A stretch of 64,000 nt of DNA from Sporosarcina aquimarina (GTDB taxonomy: Bacteria > Bacillota > Bacilli > Bacillales_A > Planococcaceae). The position numbers were made by a program, and so were the translations under genes. Below are positions 1-7,745 of the stretch, piece by piece (the stretch's first letter is position 1; each line of letters opens with the position of its first letter). The notes beneath the pieces are model-generated. The model ran no database searches. It was not told the origin of the DNA and saw only the letters and a program-made list of their open reading frames with translations. Location: NCBI RefSeq assembly GCF_019748715.1, contig NZ_JACLBZ010000013.1:28686-92685 (forward strand), written 5' to 3'.

Positions 1-224
1 TTCAGCATTAACGGCATTAAAATCAAACGGATTGCTACGGTTATAATGATAATCGCAATACCGTAATTCCCATCAAACATTTCACCAAGATAATGAAGCA
101 GCCACTCCATCGGCCGGACAAATGTGCTGTAGAAAAGACCTGTTTTATTTTCTACTCCAGAACAACCGCTCAAAAACACAGCAGTAATAGCCAGTAAACT
201 TACGAGCCCTATTCTTTTTTTCAA
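1..224 (-). CDS. yidC: YidC/OxaA family membrane protein insertase, lipoprotein form (N-terminal part)
   Basis: Only the first 74 codons are in the window; the gene runs off the left edge. The start is a TTG at 222-224, preceded by AGGTGA at a good distance. The N-terminus is a short basic stretch, a hydrophobic signal and a lipobox (FLSGC, Cys at about residue 21), as in Bacillales YidC1/SpoIIIJ-type insertases. After it comes the motif around FVRPMEWLLHYLGEMF and then a hydrophobic segment beginning the first insertase transmembrane helix. The family inserts proteins into the cytoplasmic membrane, alone or with SecYEG. The next gene on the same strand lies upstream at 282, so this is probably its own unit or the end of one. 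Which paralogue (SpoIIIJ or YqjG type) cannot be told from this part. Confidence 0.9.
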   Translation of the reverse strand, partial: MKKRIGLVSLLAITAVFLSGCSGVENKTGLFYSTFVRPMEWLLHYLGEMFDGNYGIAIIIITVAIRLILMPLML

Positions 225-281
225 TGATTTCACCTACGCTATCTCAAACTATAGAAAATTATACAGCAAACAGCGTAAGAT

Positions 282-1064
282 TTACAGCGAATCATCTTTT
301 TTTATTGTAAATTGAAAGTAATTTCCGTCTAAATCTTTACGGAAACGCCGCGGGGTTACTCCCGTGTACTTTTTAAAAACACGGGTAAAATAACTTTGAT
401 TGCAAAAATGAAATCTTTCTGCGATTTCAGCAATCTTTTGGTCGGTAAAGCGTAAATAATACTGTACTTCTTCTATCTTACGAATCGTAATAAATTCCAC
501 TAATGTGACGGATGTGTACTCACGGAATATACGAGAAAGATGGCTCGTGCTTACACTAAATCGTTTGGCGATCTCTTCAACAACAAGTTGTTTCTCTACG
601 TTTTCGTCGATGTACTGAATTACCTCATTTACTGTTTCATGTAAGAGCGAAGGTTTTTCTTTTTCTTTCAGCACATAGCAAAAGAATTCGATTAACTCGT
701 CTCCAATTTCTTTCGCATTATCCACCGTCAGGTTTTGTTCTATTAATTCAATACAAGTGCCACTGAATGTAAAAGCATTTTCTTCATTTAAAATAGCCCT
801 CACTTGCAATTGTCGAGTTACAATCGCTGAGAGTACGATGAAATGATATTGAATGACTTTAATTGAAAACCCAGGGGTGTACAACGCTAAGATTTGTTGG
901 ATCTCTTTGAGTGTATCGCGGGCCTTATCTCTTTCTAGAGCAAAAATCTGTTGTAGCAATTCCTCTTCTAGGCGAAAGAATGTTTTTGCTTCTTGGGTGC
1001 TGTTTTCTTTTTCCGCTGCATTGATTAATTCGAGACTTGAGGCTACTATTCTTTTGTTAGTCAT
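282..1064 (-). CDS. AraC family transcriptional regulator
   Basis: A 260-residue protein. The C-terminal ~100 residues form a typical AraC/XylS DNA-binding domain with two helix-turn-helix units: IAKRFSVSTSHLSRIFREYT and, about 48 residues later, a second helix pair followed by the family signature KKYTGVTPRRFRKD. The N-terminal ~150 residues are helical and match no cupin or AraC sugar-binding domain that I recognise, so the effector is unknown. The start at 1064 has GGAGTG 6 nt upstream; an in-frame codon 18 nt earlier lacks a ribosome binding site. It appears to be a single gene, and its target is not evident from the neighbours. Confidence 0.85.
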   Translation of the reverse strand: MTNKRIVASSLELINAAEKENSTQEAKTFFRLEEELLQQIFALERDKARDTLKEIQQILALYTPGFSIKVIQYHFIVLSAIVTRQLQVRAILNEENAFTFSGTCIELIEQNLTVDNAKEIGDELIEFFCYVLKEKEKPSLLHETVNEVIQYIDENVEKQLVVEEIAKRFSVSTSHLSRIFREYTSVTLVEFITIRKIEEVQYYLRFTDQKIAEIAERFHFCNQSYFTRVFKKYTGVTPRRFRKDLDGNYFQFTIKKDDSL

Positions 1065-1186
1065 GAGTATCACTCCACTCATTCTCTCTATCTCAGATAG
1101 TTCATGACGAGATATTATATGTAAATCATTTTACCTTATTCTCCAAATTTATCTACAGTTTCTAGATTTACTGATATATATAGATC

Positions 1187-1213
1187 AAAGCGCCCCTTCG
1201 AAAGGGACGCTTT
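1187..1213 (-). terminator. Stem-loop after the small stress protein gene
   Basis: AAAGCG and CCCTT arms around a short CGA loop pair with AAGGG and CGCTTT, with one internal mismatch. It lies just downstream of the minus-strand gene ending at 1228. The U-tract is short, so it is a moderate terminator candidate. Confidence 0.55.
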
Positions 1214-1227
1214 TAGCATGAATATGA

Positions 1228-1623
1228 TTAATTAGATTTGGTCTCTTTCGCTGCTTCATTCGTGGACTTGTCTTTGTTGTAGAGTGGCTCATTGTCTGAG
1301 GTGTTTTTATTCTTCTTGTAAAGGCCGTCTTTTTCCGAGGATTTCTTGTCTGGATCTTGAACTTCCTGGTTGTAATAGTGAACACTAGTTTGCGCACCTT
1401 CTGATACCATATTGTTGTCACCAAAGTCTTCTGGATCGGAATGTCCGACCTTTTCATCGGTCTGATCTACCAGCTTGTTGTTATTCATGAACGAATCCAT
1501 TTTTTCCTTTAATGTACCAACAGTCTCCATTGCTTTGTCACGATTTTCTTTTTTACTGAAATATGCATATGCACCTGCTGCTAAGGTTGCTAATAATAAT
1601 CCATTCGATTTTTTACCCGCCAT
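1228..1623 (-). CDS. Small YtxH-like general-stress protein, hypothetical
   Basis: A 131-residue protein. It begins MAGKKSNGLLLATLAAGAYAY, which makes a short N-terminal membrane segment, followed by KKENRDKAMETVGTLKEKM. That layout resembles YtxH-like stress proteins of Bacillales. The remaining ~85 residues are highly charged, rich in D, E, K, N and S, and probably disordered. The start at 1623 has GGAGG 9 nt upstream; a start three codons earlier would overlap that site. A sigma-B-type promoter lies about 55-80 bp upstream (1678-1702), which supports a general stress role. No catalytic motif is visible and the function is unknown. Confidence 0.7.
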   Translation of the reverse strand: MAGKKSNGLLLATLAAGAYAYFSKKENRDKAMETVGTLKEKMDSFMNNNKLVDQTDEKVGHSDPEDFGDNNMVSEGAQTSVHYYNQEVQDPDKKSSEKDGLYKKNKNTSDNEPLYNKDKSTNEAAKETKSN

Positions 1624-1677
1624 GTATACCATCCTCCGTCTTAATTAATTGTAGTGCTTGTCTACTTAATCCTTAAT

Positions 1678-1702
1678 ATACCCGAGCAACATATTTTCAA
1701 AC
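1678..1702 (-). promoter_or_regulatory. Candidate sigma-B promoter of the small stress protein gene
   Basis: On the minus strand GTTTGA is followed by 13 nt and GGGTAT, matching the sigma-B consensus GTTTAA-N12-14-GGGTAT at 11 of 12 positions. It sits 55 nt upstream of the start codon at 1623. The 1703-1905 stretch between this promoter and the next gene shows nothing else that I can name. Confidence 0.6.
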
Positions 1703-1910
1703 GTACCGCAGGACAGTTAGTTACTTAGCATTGAAATTTCTGCGACTGGTGGTTACCAACCGTTTCAATCGTGAATGCTAGACCCCGATGTCGACTGCAC
1801 GATGTTTGGCTGCTACAATCTCATTATATTAAAACTTCTACTTGAAAGGAACTCATGTGCGCTAACCAAGTTGCCAGAATAGTATATTTCATTTTCATGA
1901 CATCGTAGTT

Positions 1911-1939
1911 TTGAGACGACTAATTTGATATACTATATG
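1911..1939 (+). promoter_or_regulatory. Candidate sigma-A promoter of the GNAT gene
   Basis: TTGAGA at 1911 and TATATG at 1934 are separated by 17 bp, about 27 bp before the start codon at 1966. The -35 fits 5/6 and the -10 fits 4/6. Confidence 0.4.
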
Positions 1940-1965
1940 GAAAGAATGACAGGAGTGAGACCACT

Positions 1966-2463
1966 ATGATCAGACAAATGACATTAGAAGATATTCGAGA
2001 TGTTCAATATATCGCCCTCACTTCGTGGCGACATACGTTCCAAGATGATATTCCCAGTGAAGTTCTTGAGGAATTTATTAACCGCTCTTATTCCGAGTTA
2101 ATGTTACGAAAACAACTAGAAAAGACGACTATCTTAATCGCTACAGACCTGCAAGGGCTTCCTGTAGGATACTTAAGCCATACTCCGATCGACGAAGACG
2201 GGGAGTGTGAAGTGACAGCTCTTCATGTACTCCCATCACATCTCGAGAGTGGCTATGAAGAATTATTACTCAATGCTGCGTTAGATTTGTTACATTCCGC
2301 ACAGCGAATCGATGTATATGTAGATGAACGTGCAAATGAACTACAACACTTCTACGTAGATCACGGGTTTCTTCACGTGGAGTCTTTCCCTGAGCTATTT
2401 GAAGGAATTCCTGTTGAGACTATCCACTATTCGTTGCCGGCTAGGCAGCCTGTCTATATGTAA
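1966..2463 (+). CDS. GNAT family N-acetyltransferase
   Basis: A 165-residue single-domain GNAT-fold protein. It begins MIRQMTLEDIRDVQYIA, the usual first strand and helix of the fold. The central VTALHVLPSHLESGYEELLL occupies the place of beta4 and the acetyl-CoA-binding helix, although the classic Q/R-x-x-G-x-G/A signature is degenerate (LESGYE). The C-terminal part (FYVDHGF) is the common GNAT terminal strand. AGGAG lies 10 nt before the ATG. It is a single gene followed by a strong palindromic terminator. The substrate is unknown. Confidence 0.8.
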   Translation: MIRQMTLEDIRDVQYIALTSWRHTFQDDIPSEVLEEFINRSYSELMLRKQLEKTTILIATDLQGLPVGYLSHTPIDEDGECEVTALHVLPSHLESGYEELLLNAALDLLHSAQRIDVYVDERANELQHFYVDHGFLHVESFPELFEGIPVETIHYSLPARQPVYM

Positions 2464-2494
2464 AAACCCTTTTCTTTAAAGAAAAGGGTTTTTT
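2463..2494. terminator. Bidirectional terminator between the GNAT and DUF4064 genes
   Basis: A near-perfect palindrome (AAAAACCCTTTTCTTT with its complement) flanked by A- and T-runs. It serves both the plus-strand gene ending at 2463 and the minus-strand gene ending at 2506. Confidence 0.9.
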
Positions 2495-2505
2495 TATGGG
2501 TTTCC

Positions 2506-2985
2506 TCAGCTCATCCAATTCGTCTGACTGGCTTCAGATGCATCGTGTGACAGCTCAGGTGCCAGTGGATCCTTTTTCGTGAAACAAAGGATTCCAGCAA
2601 TATAGAGTAGAATCGATGGCAGAGAAATGATACCGCCAAATAATCCCGCTATGATAAATAAAACTCCAGCCGCTTTCGGATTGGCATTGTTCCAAATCTT
2701 TACGGTCCCTATAATGTTCAGCACGAGACTGATGAAAGCTGCAATGACCAGAATCCAAATGAATATAGAAAATGACTCAACGAATCCCATTAACATATCG
2801 ACTTCAGAAGGTGTCAATGTTCCATCACTAGCCATACCTAGACGAATTTCCTCTTGTATTTCTGGTTGAGAAAACCCCATTTTCAAAAATACTCCCACTA
2901 ACACAGATCCTGCCAACCCAATAGTTGTCAAAATAGCCGCTATAATAGAAAGCACTCTTTCAGCCGTTCTGTTAATCATCTCCAC
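2506..2985 (-). CDS. DUF4064-type membrane protein
   Basis: A 159-residue protein that opens NRTAERVLSIIAAIL, the start seen in DUF4064 proteins. It has about four transmembrane segments: roughly residues 8-32, 70-95, 100-125 and a last one ending near residue 140. A ~35-residue loop after the first segment contains an E-rich stretch, and the tail is polar. The start shown is GTG with AGAGG upstream; an ATG two codons later is also possible. The gene has a near-perfect ECF promoter of the sigma-W class at 3021-3048, so it is probably an envelope-stress gene. The molecular function is unknown. Confidence 0.75.
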   Translation of the reverse strand: MEMINRTAERVLSIIAAILTTIGLAGSVLVGVFLKMGFSQPEIQEEIRLGMASDGTLTPSEVDMLMGFVESFSIFIWILVIAAFISLVLNIIGTVKIWNNANPKAAGVLFIIAGLFGGIISLPSILLYIAGILCFTKKDPLAPELSHDASEASQTNWMS

Positions 2986-3020
2986 ATCATCCTCTTCTTC
3001 AAGTTTACTTCCCTCCCATT

Positions 3021-3048
3021 TATACGCTAGGGAAATGAAAAAGTTTCA
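3021..3048 (-). promoter_or_regulatory. ECF (sigma-W-type) promoter of the DUF4064 gene
   Basis: On the minus strand TGAAAC (3043-3048) is followed by TTTTT, a 16-bp spacer in all, and CGTATA (3021-3026). This is the same layout as the sigW autoregulatory promoter at 59138-59165. Confidence 0.75.
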
Positions 3049-3138
3049 AAAAAGCGATGTGGGTCATCTACTGAAAAGTTAAATGACATAGCAACATTTT
3101 TTACTCACTGTTAATTTCATTCCAAGCGATTGCAAAAC

Positions 3139-3456
3139 TTAAGCCTTAACGTCGTTGTAGTCCTCACTACGGTCAAATGCATTCACTACGTAAGAACAAA
3201 CCGCTTTCATCTTCAATCCTTTGTCGCGTGCATTTACCGCTGCTTGGTCGAGTAGCTTTTTAGCGATACCTTGACCGCGTAATGAATCATCTACAAAGGT
3301 ATGTGTCATTGTCATGATGCCGTTTTCTTCTGTCCATTCGATCTCAGCTGTCACTTTACCATTGTCTTTATGCTGATAAGCGTATTTATGTCCGCCTAAT
3401 TCCACAAGATCCAAATCCAACTTTTCAGGCAAATTCATATCTTTATTTCCAGTCAT
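3139..3456 (-). CDS. Small GNAT-like N-acetyltransferase (YjdJ type)
   Basis: A 105-residue protein of the short GNAT subfamily (Acetyltransf_CG). It has only the core of the fold: strands around KYAYQHKDNGKVTAEIEW and TMTHTFVDDSLRGQGIAKKL. The latter contains the acetyl-CoA-binding R-G-Q-G-I-A motif. The final CSYVVNAF is the family's usual CPYV..F-like strand. AGGAGA lies 7 nt before the ATG. It is a single gene, and its substrate is not known. Confidence 0.85.
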   Translation of the reverse strand: MTGNKDMNLPEKLDLDLVELGGHKYAYQHKDNGKVTAEIEWTEENGIMTMTHTFVDDSLRGQGIAKKLLDQAAVNARDKGLKMKAVCSYVVNAFDRSEDYNDVKA

Positions 3457-3512
3457 GCAAATCTCTCCTTTGTAGTTTCATCTCATACTCTTTAACCTAC
3501 CACTATTGTAAC

Positions 3513-4400
3513 TTAACTAAACAATGATTTGAGCGAATCTGCCATATTTCTGAAGAACTCTTTTACTTTCTCCCAGAAACTCGGATCGATATCTCCCAGT
3601 TTGTCTTTGATTTTAGACGCCATGTCGGTTAGCTGTTCATTTAGCTTTGAAAAATCGATATCCAGCTTTGAAATTCGATCCATGAGATCAATCAATAACT
3701 GACGGTCAGCATCACTTAATTGGATATTAAGCTTCTTCAGCTGTTCATTGACAATTTTCTCGACATCTTCTTTCGTTGCAGGCTTTTGCTCGGCAATTTG
3801 CTTTTTAATATCGGTCAGCAATTGAGCCACTTCATCTTTATCAACGCCTGCTTTTTCAGACAGCTTTGTCGCAAGATTCAATTCATCATTTGCTGTATCC
3901 GTACGTTCCGTGTCCAATACTTCCCCGGTCACTTCGTACGCCTTATAAATACCGACAAGCGCGGAATGGCCTGACACTTTTTTCGGAGACGCCACTTCAA
4001 CGACTGCGTCCTCAATACCTGCTGTTAGCATTGCGGTAGCATACATGTCGGCAGTCACTTGTGTGATGTTATCTGGCGTCACGATATTAATGACGAGACC
4101 TTCGCCTTCTTCCTGCCTAGTGATCTTCGCAGAAGAATACATACGCGCGTTGCGGTCTCCGCCTGGTATATATTTAATTAAGTCATTACCGTCTACCGTC
4201 AATTCCTCAACTTCAGCTTCCCCCGCCACATTCAAATCCTTTTTGACGCTAGCCTTTTCGCTTTCGGATAAATTTGCACCATAGACGACAATCGGCACAC
4301 CTAATTTTTCATTGATCACGTCATCTGCAAAAACAGCTGACGGCATGATGACGCCAACCATTAATATGATTGATAATAACAATGACAATCCTTTTTTCAT
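3513..4400 (-). CDS. ypuA: DUF1002 secreted protein (YpuA-like)
   Basis: A 295-residue protein. The start at 4400 has GGAGGAG 7 nt upstream; a longer frame lacks a binding site. A Sec signal peptide (MKKGLSLLLSIILMVGVIMP, cleavage probably after AVFA) is followed by a DUF1002 domain. That domain includes KLGVPIVVYGANLSESEK and a conserved central block around MYATAMLTAGIEDAVVEVASP. The C-terminal ~130 residues are helical and charged, including VEKIVNEQLKKLNIQLS. This is the architecture of B. subtilis YpuA, which I recall as a sigma-M regulon member. An ECF-like promoter lies just upstream (4433-4459). The biochemical role is unknown; it is probably extracellular or envelope-associated. Confidence 0.85.
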   Translation of the reverse strand: MKKGLSLLLSIILMVGVIMPSAVFADDVINEKLGVPIVVYGANLSESEKASVKKDLNVAGEAEVEELTVDGNDLIKYIPGGDRNARMYSSAKITRQEEGEGLVINIVTPDNITQVTADMYATAMLTAGIEDAVVEVASPKKVSGHSALVGIYKAYEVTGEVLDTERTDTANDELNLATKLSEKAGVDKDEVAQLLTDIKKQIAEQKPATKEDVEKIVNEQLKKLNIQLSDADRQLLIDLMDRISKLDIDFSKLNEQLTDMASKIKDKLGDIDPSFWEKVKEFFRNMADSLKSLFS

Positions 4401-4432
4401 ACAATTTCTCCTCCTTGTTCTATACATATAGA

Positions 4433-4459
4433 TACGATGAGGCAATTCAAAAAGTTGCG
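4433..4459 (-). promoter_or_regulatory. Candidate ECF promoter of the ypuA-like gene
   Basis: On the minus strand CGCAACTTTTT is followed by CGTATC, with 17 bp between CGCAAC and CGTA. GCAAC-TTT with CGT is an ECF pattern of the sigma-M/X/V kind. The -35 deviates from TGAAAC, so this is less certain than the sigma-W-type sites. Confidence 0.5.
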
Positions 4460-4465
4460 TCTGTC

Positions 4466-5320
4466 TTAAGACTTCAATGTAGTCCAGCCGTCCTGTTGCA
4501 CGACTCGTCCTTCTTTCATCAATTTTCCAAGCGCGCGTTTAAATGAACCTTTACTCATTTGGAACATCTCATCAATCTCATCAGGAGACGATTTATCGGT
4601 AAATGGCATCTTGCCGCCTGCCTCTTCCAAGTAGGACATAATTTGTTCGCTATCTGTTTGCAGGCGATCCTGCTTCCTCGGCAATAATGAACCATTCAAG
4701 GTCCCGTCATCGCGTACCCCGATGATTCGAAGGTCCACTTCTTCACCTAATCGAGGTTCTTGCTGACGCTCTGTTTCATGAACGAAAATGCGGTACAAAT
4801 CTTCCGTTAAGAAGAAAGATCCTACAGGCAGTAGACGATAGGCTCTCGCTTTTAGATTCTGATTGTATAAATCTTCATCAGCAATTGTAAAATGCTCCTG
4901 TACACGTTCCTCGGTAACTAAGCGACCAAATAAATTTCCACCCGGATCGGTACGTAATGTCATGTATAATTGATCGCCTGGTTGCGGCCAAAGCTTTTTT
5001 AACTGTGGAAAATCAGCACGGTTAACTAGTACTTCAAAAGATGAACCGATGTCCACGTAGGCGCCTTCTTCTCTTTCAAGTCGAATGACTTTTGCCCAGC
5101 CAAATGTATCGACTGTGACAGTCGGTAGCTGTGCAGTTGCCGTTAATTCACCTCTTCGGTTGATATAGAGAAAAACTTCTACTTGCATGCCTTCCTCTAA
5201 GTCCGGTGCTTCCGAAAGATTCAAATAAATTTCTTCCCCGTCTGCATCCAGCACCCATCGAGATCCTTCCTTTCGAAGGATTTCAAGTTTTGCAAGCGTG
5301 CCTGATTGTAATTGCGTCAT
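4466..5320 (-). CDS. cvfB: CvfB family S1-like RNA-binding protein
   Basis: A 284-residue protein. It has three tandem S1-like OB-fold domains, roughly residues 1-65, 70-140 and 145-215, with strands such as GTLAKLEILRKEGSRWVLDA and DIGSSFEVLVNRADFP. They are followed by a C-terminal winged-helix domain (about 225-284) with KGSFKRALGKLMKEGRV. That order is characteristic of CvfB (YitL), first described as a virulence factor regulator in Staphylococcus aureus; the family binds RNA. The gene is followed 15 nt upstream by mntR on the same strand, so they may share a transcript. Confidence 0.92.
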   Translation of the reverse strand: MTQLQSGTLAKLEILRKEGSRWVLDADGEEIYLNLSEAPDLEEGMQVEVFLYINRRGELTATAQLPTVTVDTFGWAKVIRLEREEGAYVDIGSSFEVLVNRADFPQLKKLWPQPGDQLYMTLRTDPGGNLFGRLVTEERVQEHFTIADEDLYNQNLKARAYRLLPVGSFFLTEDLYRIFVHETERQQEPRLGEEVDLRIIGVRDDGTLNGSLLPRKQDRLQTDSEQIMSYLEEAGGKMPFTDKSSPDEIDEMFQMSKGSFKRALGKLMKEGRVVQQDGWTTLKS

Positions 5321-5335
5321 GAATGACCGTCCTTT

Positions 5336-5743
5336 CTAAAGTGCTCTTCTTTTTAATTTTTTTATAAACTCAGGATCTTGTTCCAATGTCTCCACTAAAT
5401 CCGTGATGCGATCCATTGCATTCCAGCTGAGATGATGTTCAATTCCTTCGACATCCCCGTAGATGTTCTCTTCTTCCACCCCGATGATTCGAAGGAACTG
5501 TTCGAGTAGTTCATGACGACGCACAAGCTTTTTCCCAAAACGCAATCCTCGCTCAGTCAGGGCAAGACCACGATACCGTTCATAATGCACATACCCTTCC
5601 CGATCTAGTCGCTGCGCCATTTTCGTCACAGACGATGGAAGCACGGAAAGCGCCTCTGCCACATCTGACACACGCGCTTCCCCCCTTGCCTCCAATTGTA
5701 AATAAATTTGTTCAATGTAATCTTCCATACTTGGTGTAGCCAA
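5336..5743 (-). CDS. mntR: Manganese-responsive transcriptional regulator MntR
   Basis: A 135-residue DtxR-family protein. Residues 1-70 form the winged helix-turn-helix ([20 protein letters not shown]). The dimerisation and metal-binding domain follows, with no C-terminal SH3 domain, as in B. subtilis MntR. The metal ligands known from that protein are all in place by count: D8, E11, H77, E99, E102 and H103. With Mn2+ bound, the family represses Mn uptake genes. No MntR-controlled transporter is in the window, and I could not identify a clear MntR box. The stop is 15 nt before cvfB. Confidence 0.95.
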   Translation of the reverse strand: MATPSMEDYIEQIYLQLEARGEARVSDVAEALSVLPSSVTKMAQRLDREGYVHYERYRGLALTERGLRFGKKLVRRHELLEQFLRIIGVEEENIYGDVEGIEHHLSWNAMDRITDLVETLEQDPEFIKKLKRRAL

Positions 5744-5888
5744 GACATCGCCTCCTAGTTTAAATGCAAAGACACTTTAACTTCATGCCTCCAGCGGATG
5801 TCACAGATTTTTAAGGGAGCTTTTCGAGTGAGCTCAATAAATTTCTGAACACAATTATGCCTCGGCGCAATTGATATTCGTCTTAGAA

Positions 5889-5913
5889 GTTTAGGAATTA
5901 GTGGGTTGGGTAA
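5889..5913 (+). promoter_or_regulatory. Candidate sigma-B promoter of the lmo0937-family gene
   Basis: GTTTAG at 5889 is followed by 13 nt and GGGTAA at 5908, close to GTTTAA-N12-14-GGGTAT. It lies 36 nt before the start codon at 5949. Confidence 0.6.
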
Positions 5914-5948
5914 ATTAACTACACAACAAAGAAAAGAGGTGATGTAAA

Positions 5949-6104
5949 ATGGCTCGTTTACTATGGCTTGTTATTGTAGTCTTAATAGCATTATGGGTAA
6001 TCGGATTAGTTGCAAAGATCGGCGGCGGATTTATTCACCTTCTTCTTGTAGTGGCAGGAATCATCTTCATTCTTCAGTTACTCACCGGAAGACGATCGGT
6101 ATAG
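5949..6104 (+). CDS. lmo0937-family small membrane protein
   Basis: A 51-codon gene. The protein opens MARLLWLVIVVLIALWVIGL, followed by a short KIGGG turn, a second hydrophobic helix (FIHLLLVVAGIIFILQLLTG) and a basic tail RRSV. This is the compact two-helix hairpin of the lmo0937 family, common in Listeria and Bacillales. GAGGTGATG lies about 6 nt before the ATG. A sigma-B-type promoter precedes it, so it is probably a general stress gene. The function is unknown. Confidence 0.88.
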   Translation: MARLLWLVIVVLIALWVIGLVAKIGGGFIHLLLVVAGIIFILQLLTGRRSV

Positions 6105-6139
6105 TGAATAGTAAATCTCAATTAATGCTCGCTCTGCGT

Positions 6140-7237
6140 TCAGGTAATTCTTGCGTACAAACATGTATTTTGCAAGTCTTTTCCATTCGCGGAGGGAGCA
6201 TTTTTACGTAGAATTCCTTCCAGTTCGAAACCTGCACGCATTGCTACTGCGAGTCCCTTACTGTGCTTCTCATCACAATGAAATTCCACCCGCTCTGCTT
6301 GCAATTCATCAAAGGCAAAAGCTACAATTTCTTTGACCGCTTCCGTCATATAACCTCGCCCCTCAAATTTCGTATCCAGCCAGTACTCCAATTCAAACTT
6401 ACGAATCCGCCAATCAATTTGATGTAATCCTGCACAGCCGATAAATTCGCCTGTATCTTTTAAAAACAAGTTGAAACATAAGTTCTTTCTGCTAATAAAT
6501 TCAGCAACCGTTTGACGAACATGCTCCTCTGTTCTCTCAATTGTAAGATCGTGTTGTGCCCATTTTGTCCAGCGCCGCAAAGTCGGTATTGAACGTGAAA
6601 CAGCACCCCATACATCCATTGCGTCATTCAACTCTGGCGCCCGAATCAGTAAGCGTGATGACTCGAACTGTTCTTTGAAATCCGGAATGCTTTTTTCGTA
6701 AAAGTCACGATCTTCCCAATGCACAGGGGTTGTTGTGCCTGCTATATAATCTTCCCGGGTCATCCCATAAGACACTGCGTCATAATAGGTATTCTCTTTA
6801 GGGAAAAACCAAGCTTTCCGCAAATGAGCTTCTTTGACGAAACCCGCACGCTCAAAGGCTTTACGCATCGCCGCATTATCGTGGCGGGTATGTCCTACTA
6901 TACGATTTTTCTGTTCAGGCAGCTCGAACACGTACTGCGTCAGCTTCTTCAGCGCACGCGAACCATATCCATAACCTCTGAAACGATCCGCAATTCGCAA
7001 GTCAAACAACGGAACATCTTCTTGTAAATCATAGACTTTGACAATACCCACTTTTTCATCTTCATTATTCTCTATCCAGAACGTCTTCACGTCATCGGAT
7101 GCATAGCCGCCTTCTTCTATCGACTTTTCCAATAACTCACGCCCGGGCTCGCTAATATCATGATATGGCCAGGAGTTCGTTGTCATAAACTGAATTAGTA
7201 AATCTTGTTCCTCTATCGTCCATTCTTGTAAGCGCAT
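6140..7237 (-). CDS. Two-domain GNAT acetyltransferase fusion
   Basis: A 365-residue protein with two GNAT domains in tandem. The first (about residues 1-170) has the acetyl-CoA motif DRFRGYGYGSRALKKL and then NAAMRKAFERAGFVKEAHLR. The second (about 185-365) is of the RimJ/YdaF type, with SSRLLIRAPEL, FEGRGYMTEAVKEI and GLAVAMRAGFELEGILRKNA. RimJ-like enzymes acetylate protein N-termini. Here both domains retain a recognisable R/G-x-G-x-G/A loop. The start at 7237 has GGAGG 7 nt upstream; a TTG at 7291 lacks one. The gene follows the ArsR-type repressor gene directly and is probably co-transcribed with it. Substrates are unknown. Confidence 0.85.
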   Translation of the reverse strand: MRLQEWTIEEQDLLIQFMTTNSWPYHDISEPGRELLEKSIEEGGYASDDVKTFWIENNEDEKVGIVKVYDLQEDVPLFDLRIADRFRGYGYGSRALKKLTQYVFELPEQKNRIVGHTRHDNAAMRKAFERAGFVKEAHLRKAWFFPKENTYYDAVSYGMTREDYIAGTTTPVHWEDRDFYEKSIPDFKEQFESSRLLIRAPELNDAMDVWGAVSRSIPTLRRWTKWAQHDLTIERTEEHVRQTVAEFISRKNLCFNLFLKDTGEFIGCAGLHQIDWRIRKFELEYWLDTKFEGRGYMTEAVKEIVAFAFDELQAERVEFHCDEKHSKGLAVAMRAGFELEGILRKNAPSANGKDLQNTCLYARIT

Positions 7238-7291
7238 CAAAATTCCTCCATCATGCTCGCTCTTTAGCAAGCATCTCACTGCACAGTTCAA

Positions 7292-7654
7292 TTACATCGT
7301 GTGTTGTTCCTCAATTGCATGTTCATACGCAATCTTCACCAAGTCAGCAACATGCTTATCTGCTAAAGCATAGTATACCATTTTTCCGCGTCTTTCCGAT
7401 TTCGCCAATGAATGTTCACGCAAATACCGCAAGTGATGGGAAGCTGTAGCCGACGAAGATTGAATAACAGCTGCTACATCACAAACACACATTTCAGATT
7501 CCAATGTCAGGGAATATGCAATCCTCAGCCGCGTTTCATCGGCTAACGCTTTGAATATTTGTACCATTTCCCCTACATCCGGAAGCTCGTTTTGAATTTT
7601 CCGCACAACGTCCTCGTGTACGATCGTCACGTCACATGAATCTGTATTCGCCAC
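7292..7654 (-). CDS. ArsR/SmtB family metalloregulator, CadC-like
   Basis: A 120-residue winged-helix repressor. It resembles staphylococcal CadC: an N-terminal DSCDVTIVHEDVV stretch, the ELCVCD-like MCVCDVAAVI motif with two cysteines, and the recognition helix SSATASHHLRYL. A C-terminal helix has D-x-H and H-x-x-E residues (ADKHV and EHAIEE) in the places of the CadC/CzrA alpha5 metal site. Only one N-terminal Cys is present, where CadC has two, so the thiolate site may be altered. The start chosen is GTG at 7654 with GGGGTGG upstream; an ATG 18 nt earlier lacks a site. No metal exporter is adjacent; the linked gene is the double GNAT. Confidence 0.82.
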   Translation of the reverse strand: MANTDSCDVTIVHEDVVRKIQNELPDVGEMVQIFKALADETRLRIAYSLTLESEMCVCDVAAVIQSSSATASHHLRYLREHSLAKSERRGKMVYYALADKHVADLVKIAYEHAIEEQHTM

Positions 7655-7745
7655 ATTTCCACCCCATTCCATAGACTGTAGATTATGGTCATTATATAGA
7701 ACATACTAAGTAAAATCAATTTACTCAGATAGGAGTTTGATCATC

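Noticed and set aside
5744..5888. An MntR operator upstream of mntR
   Set aside because: The sequence near 5761-5780 is A+T-rich but has no convincing palindrome of the MntR type.
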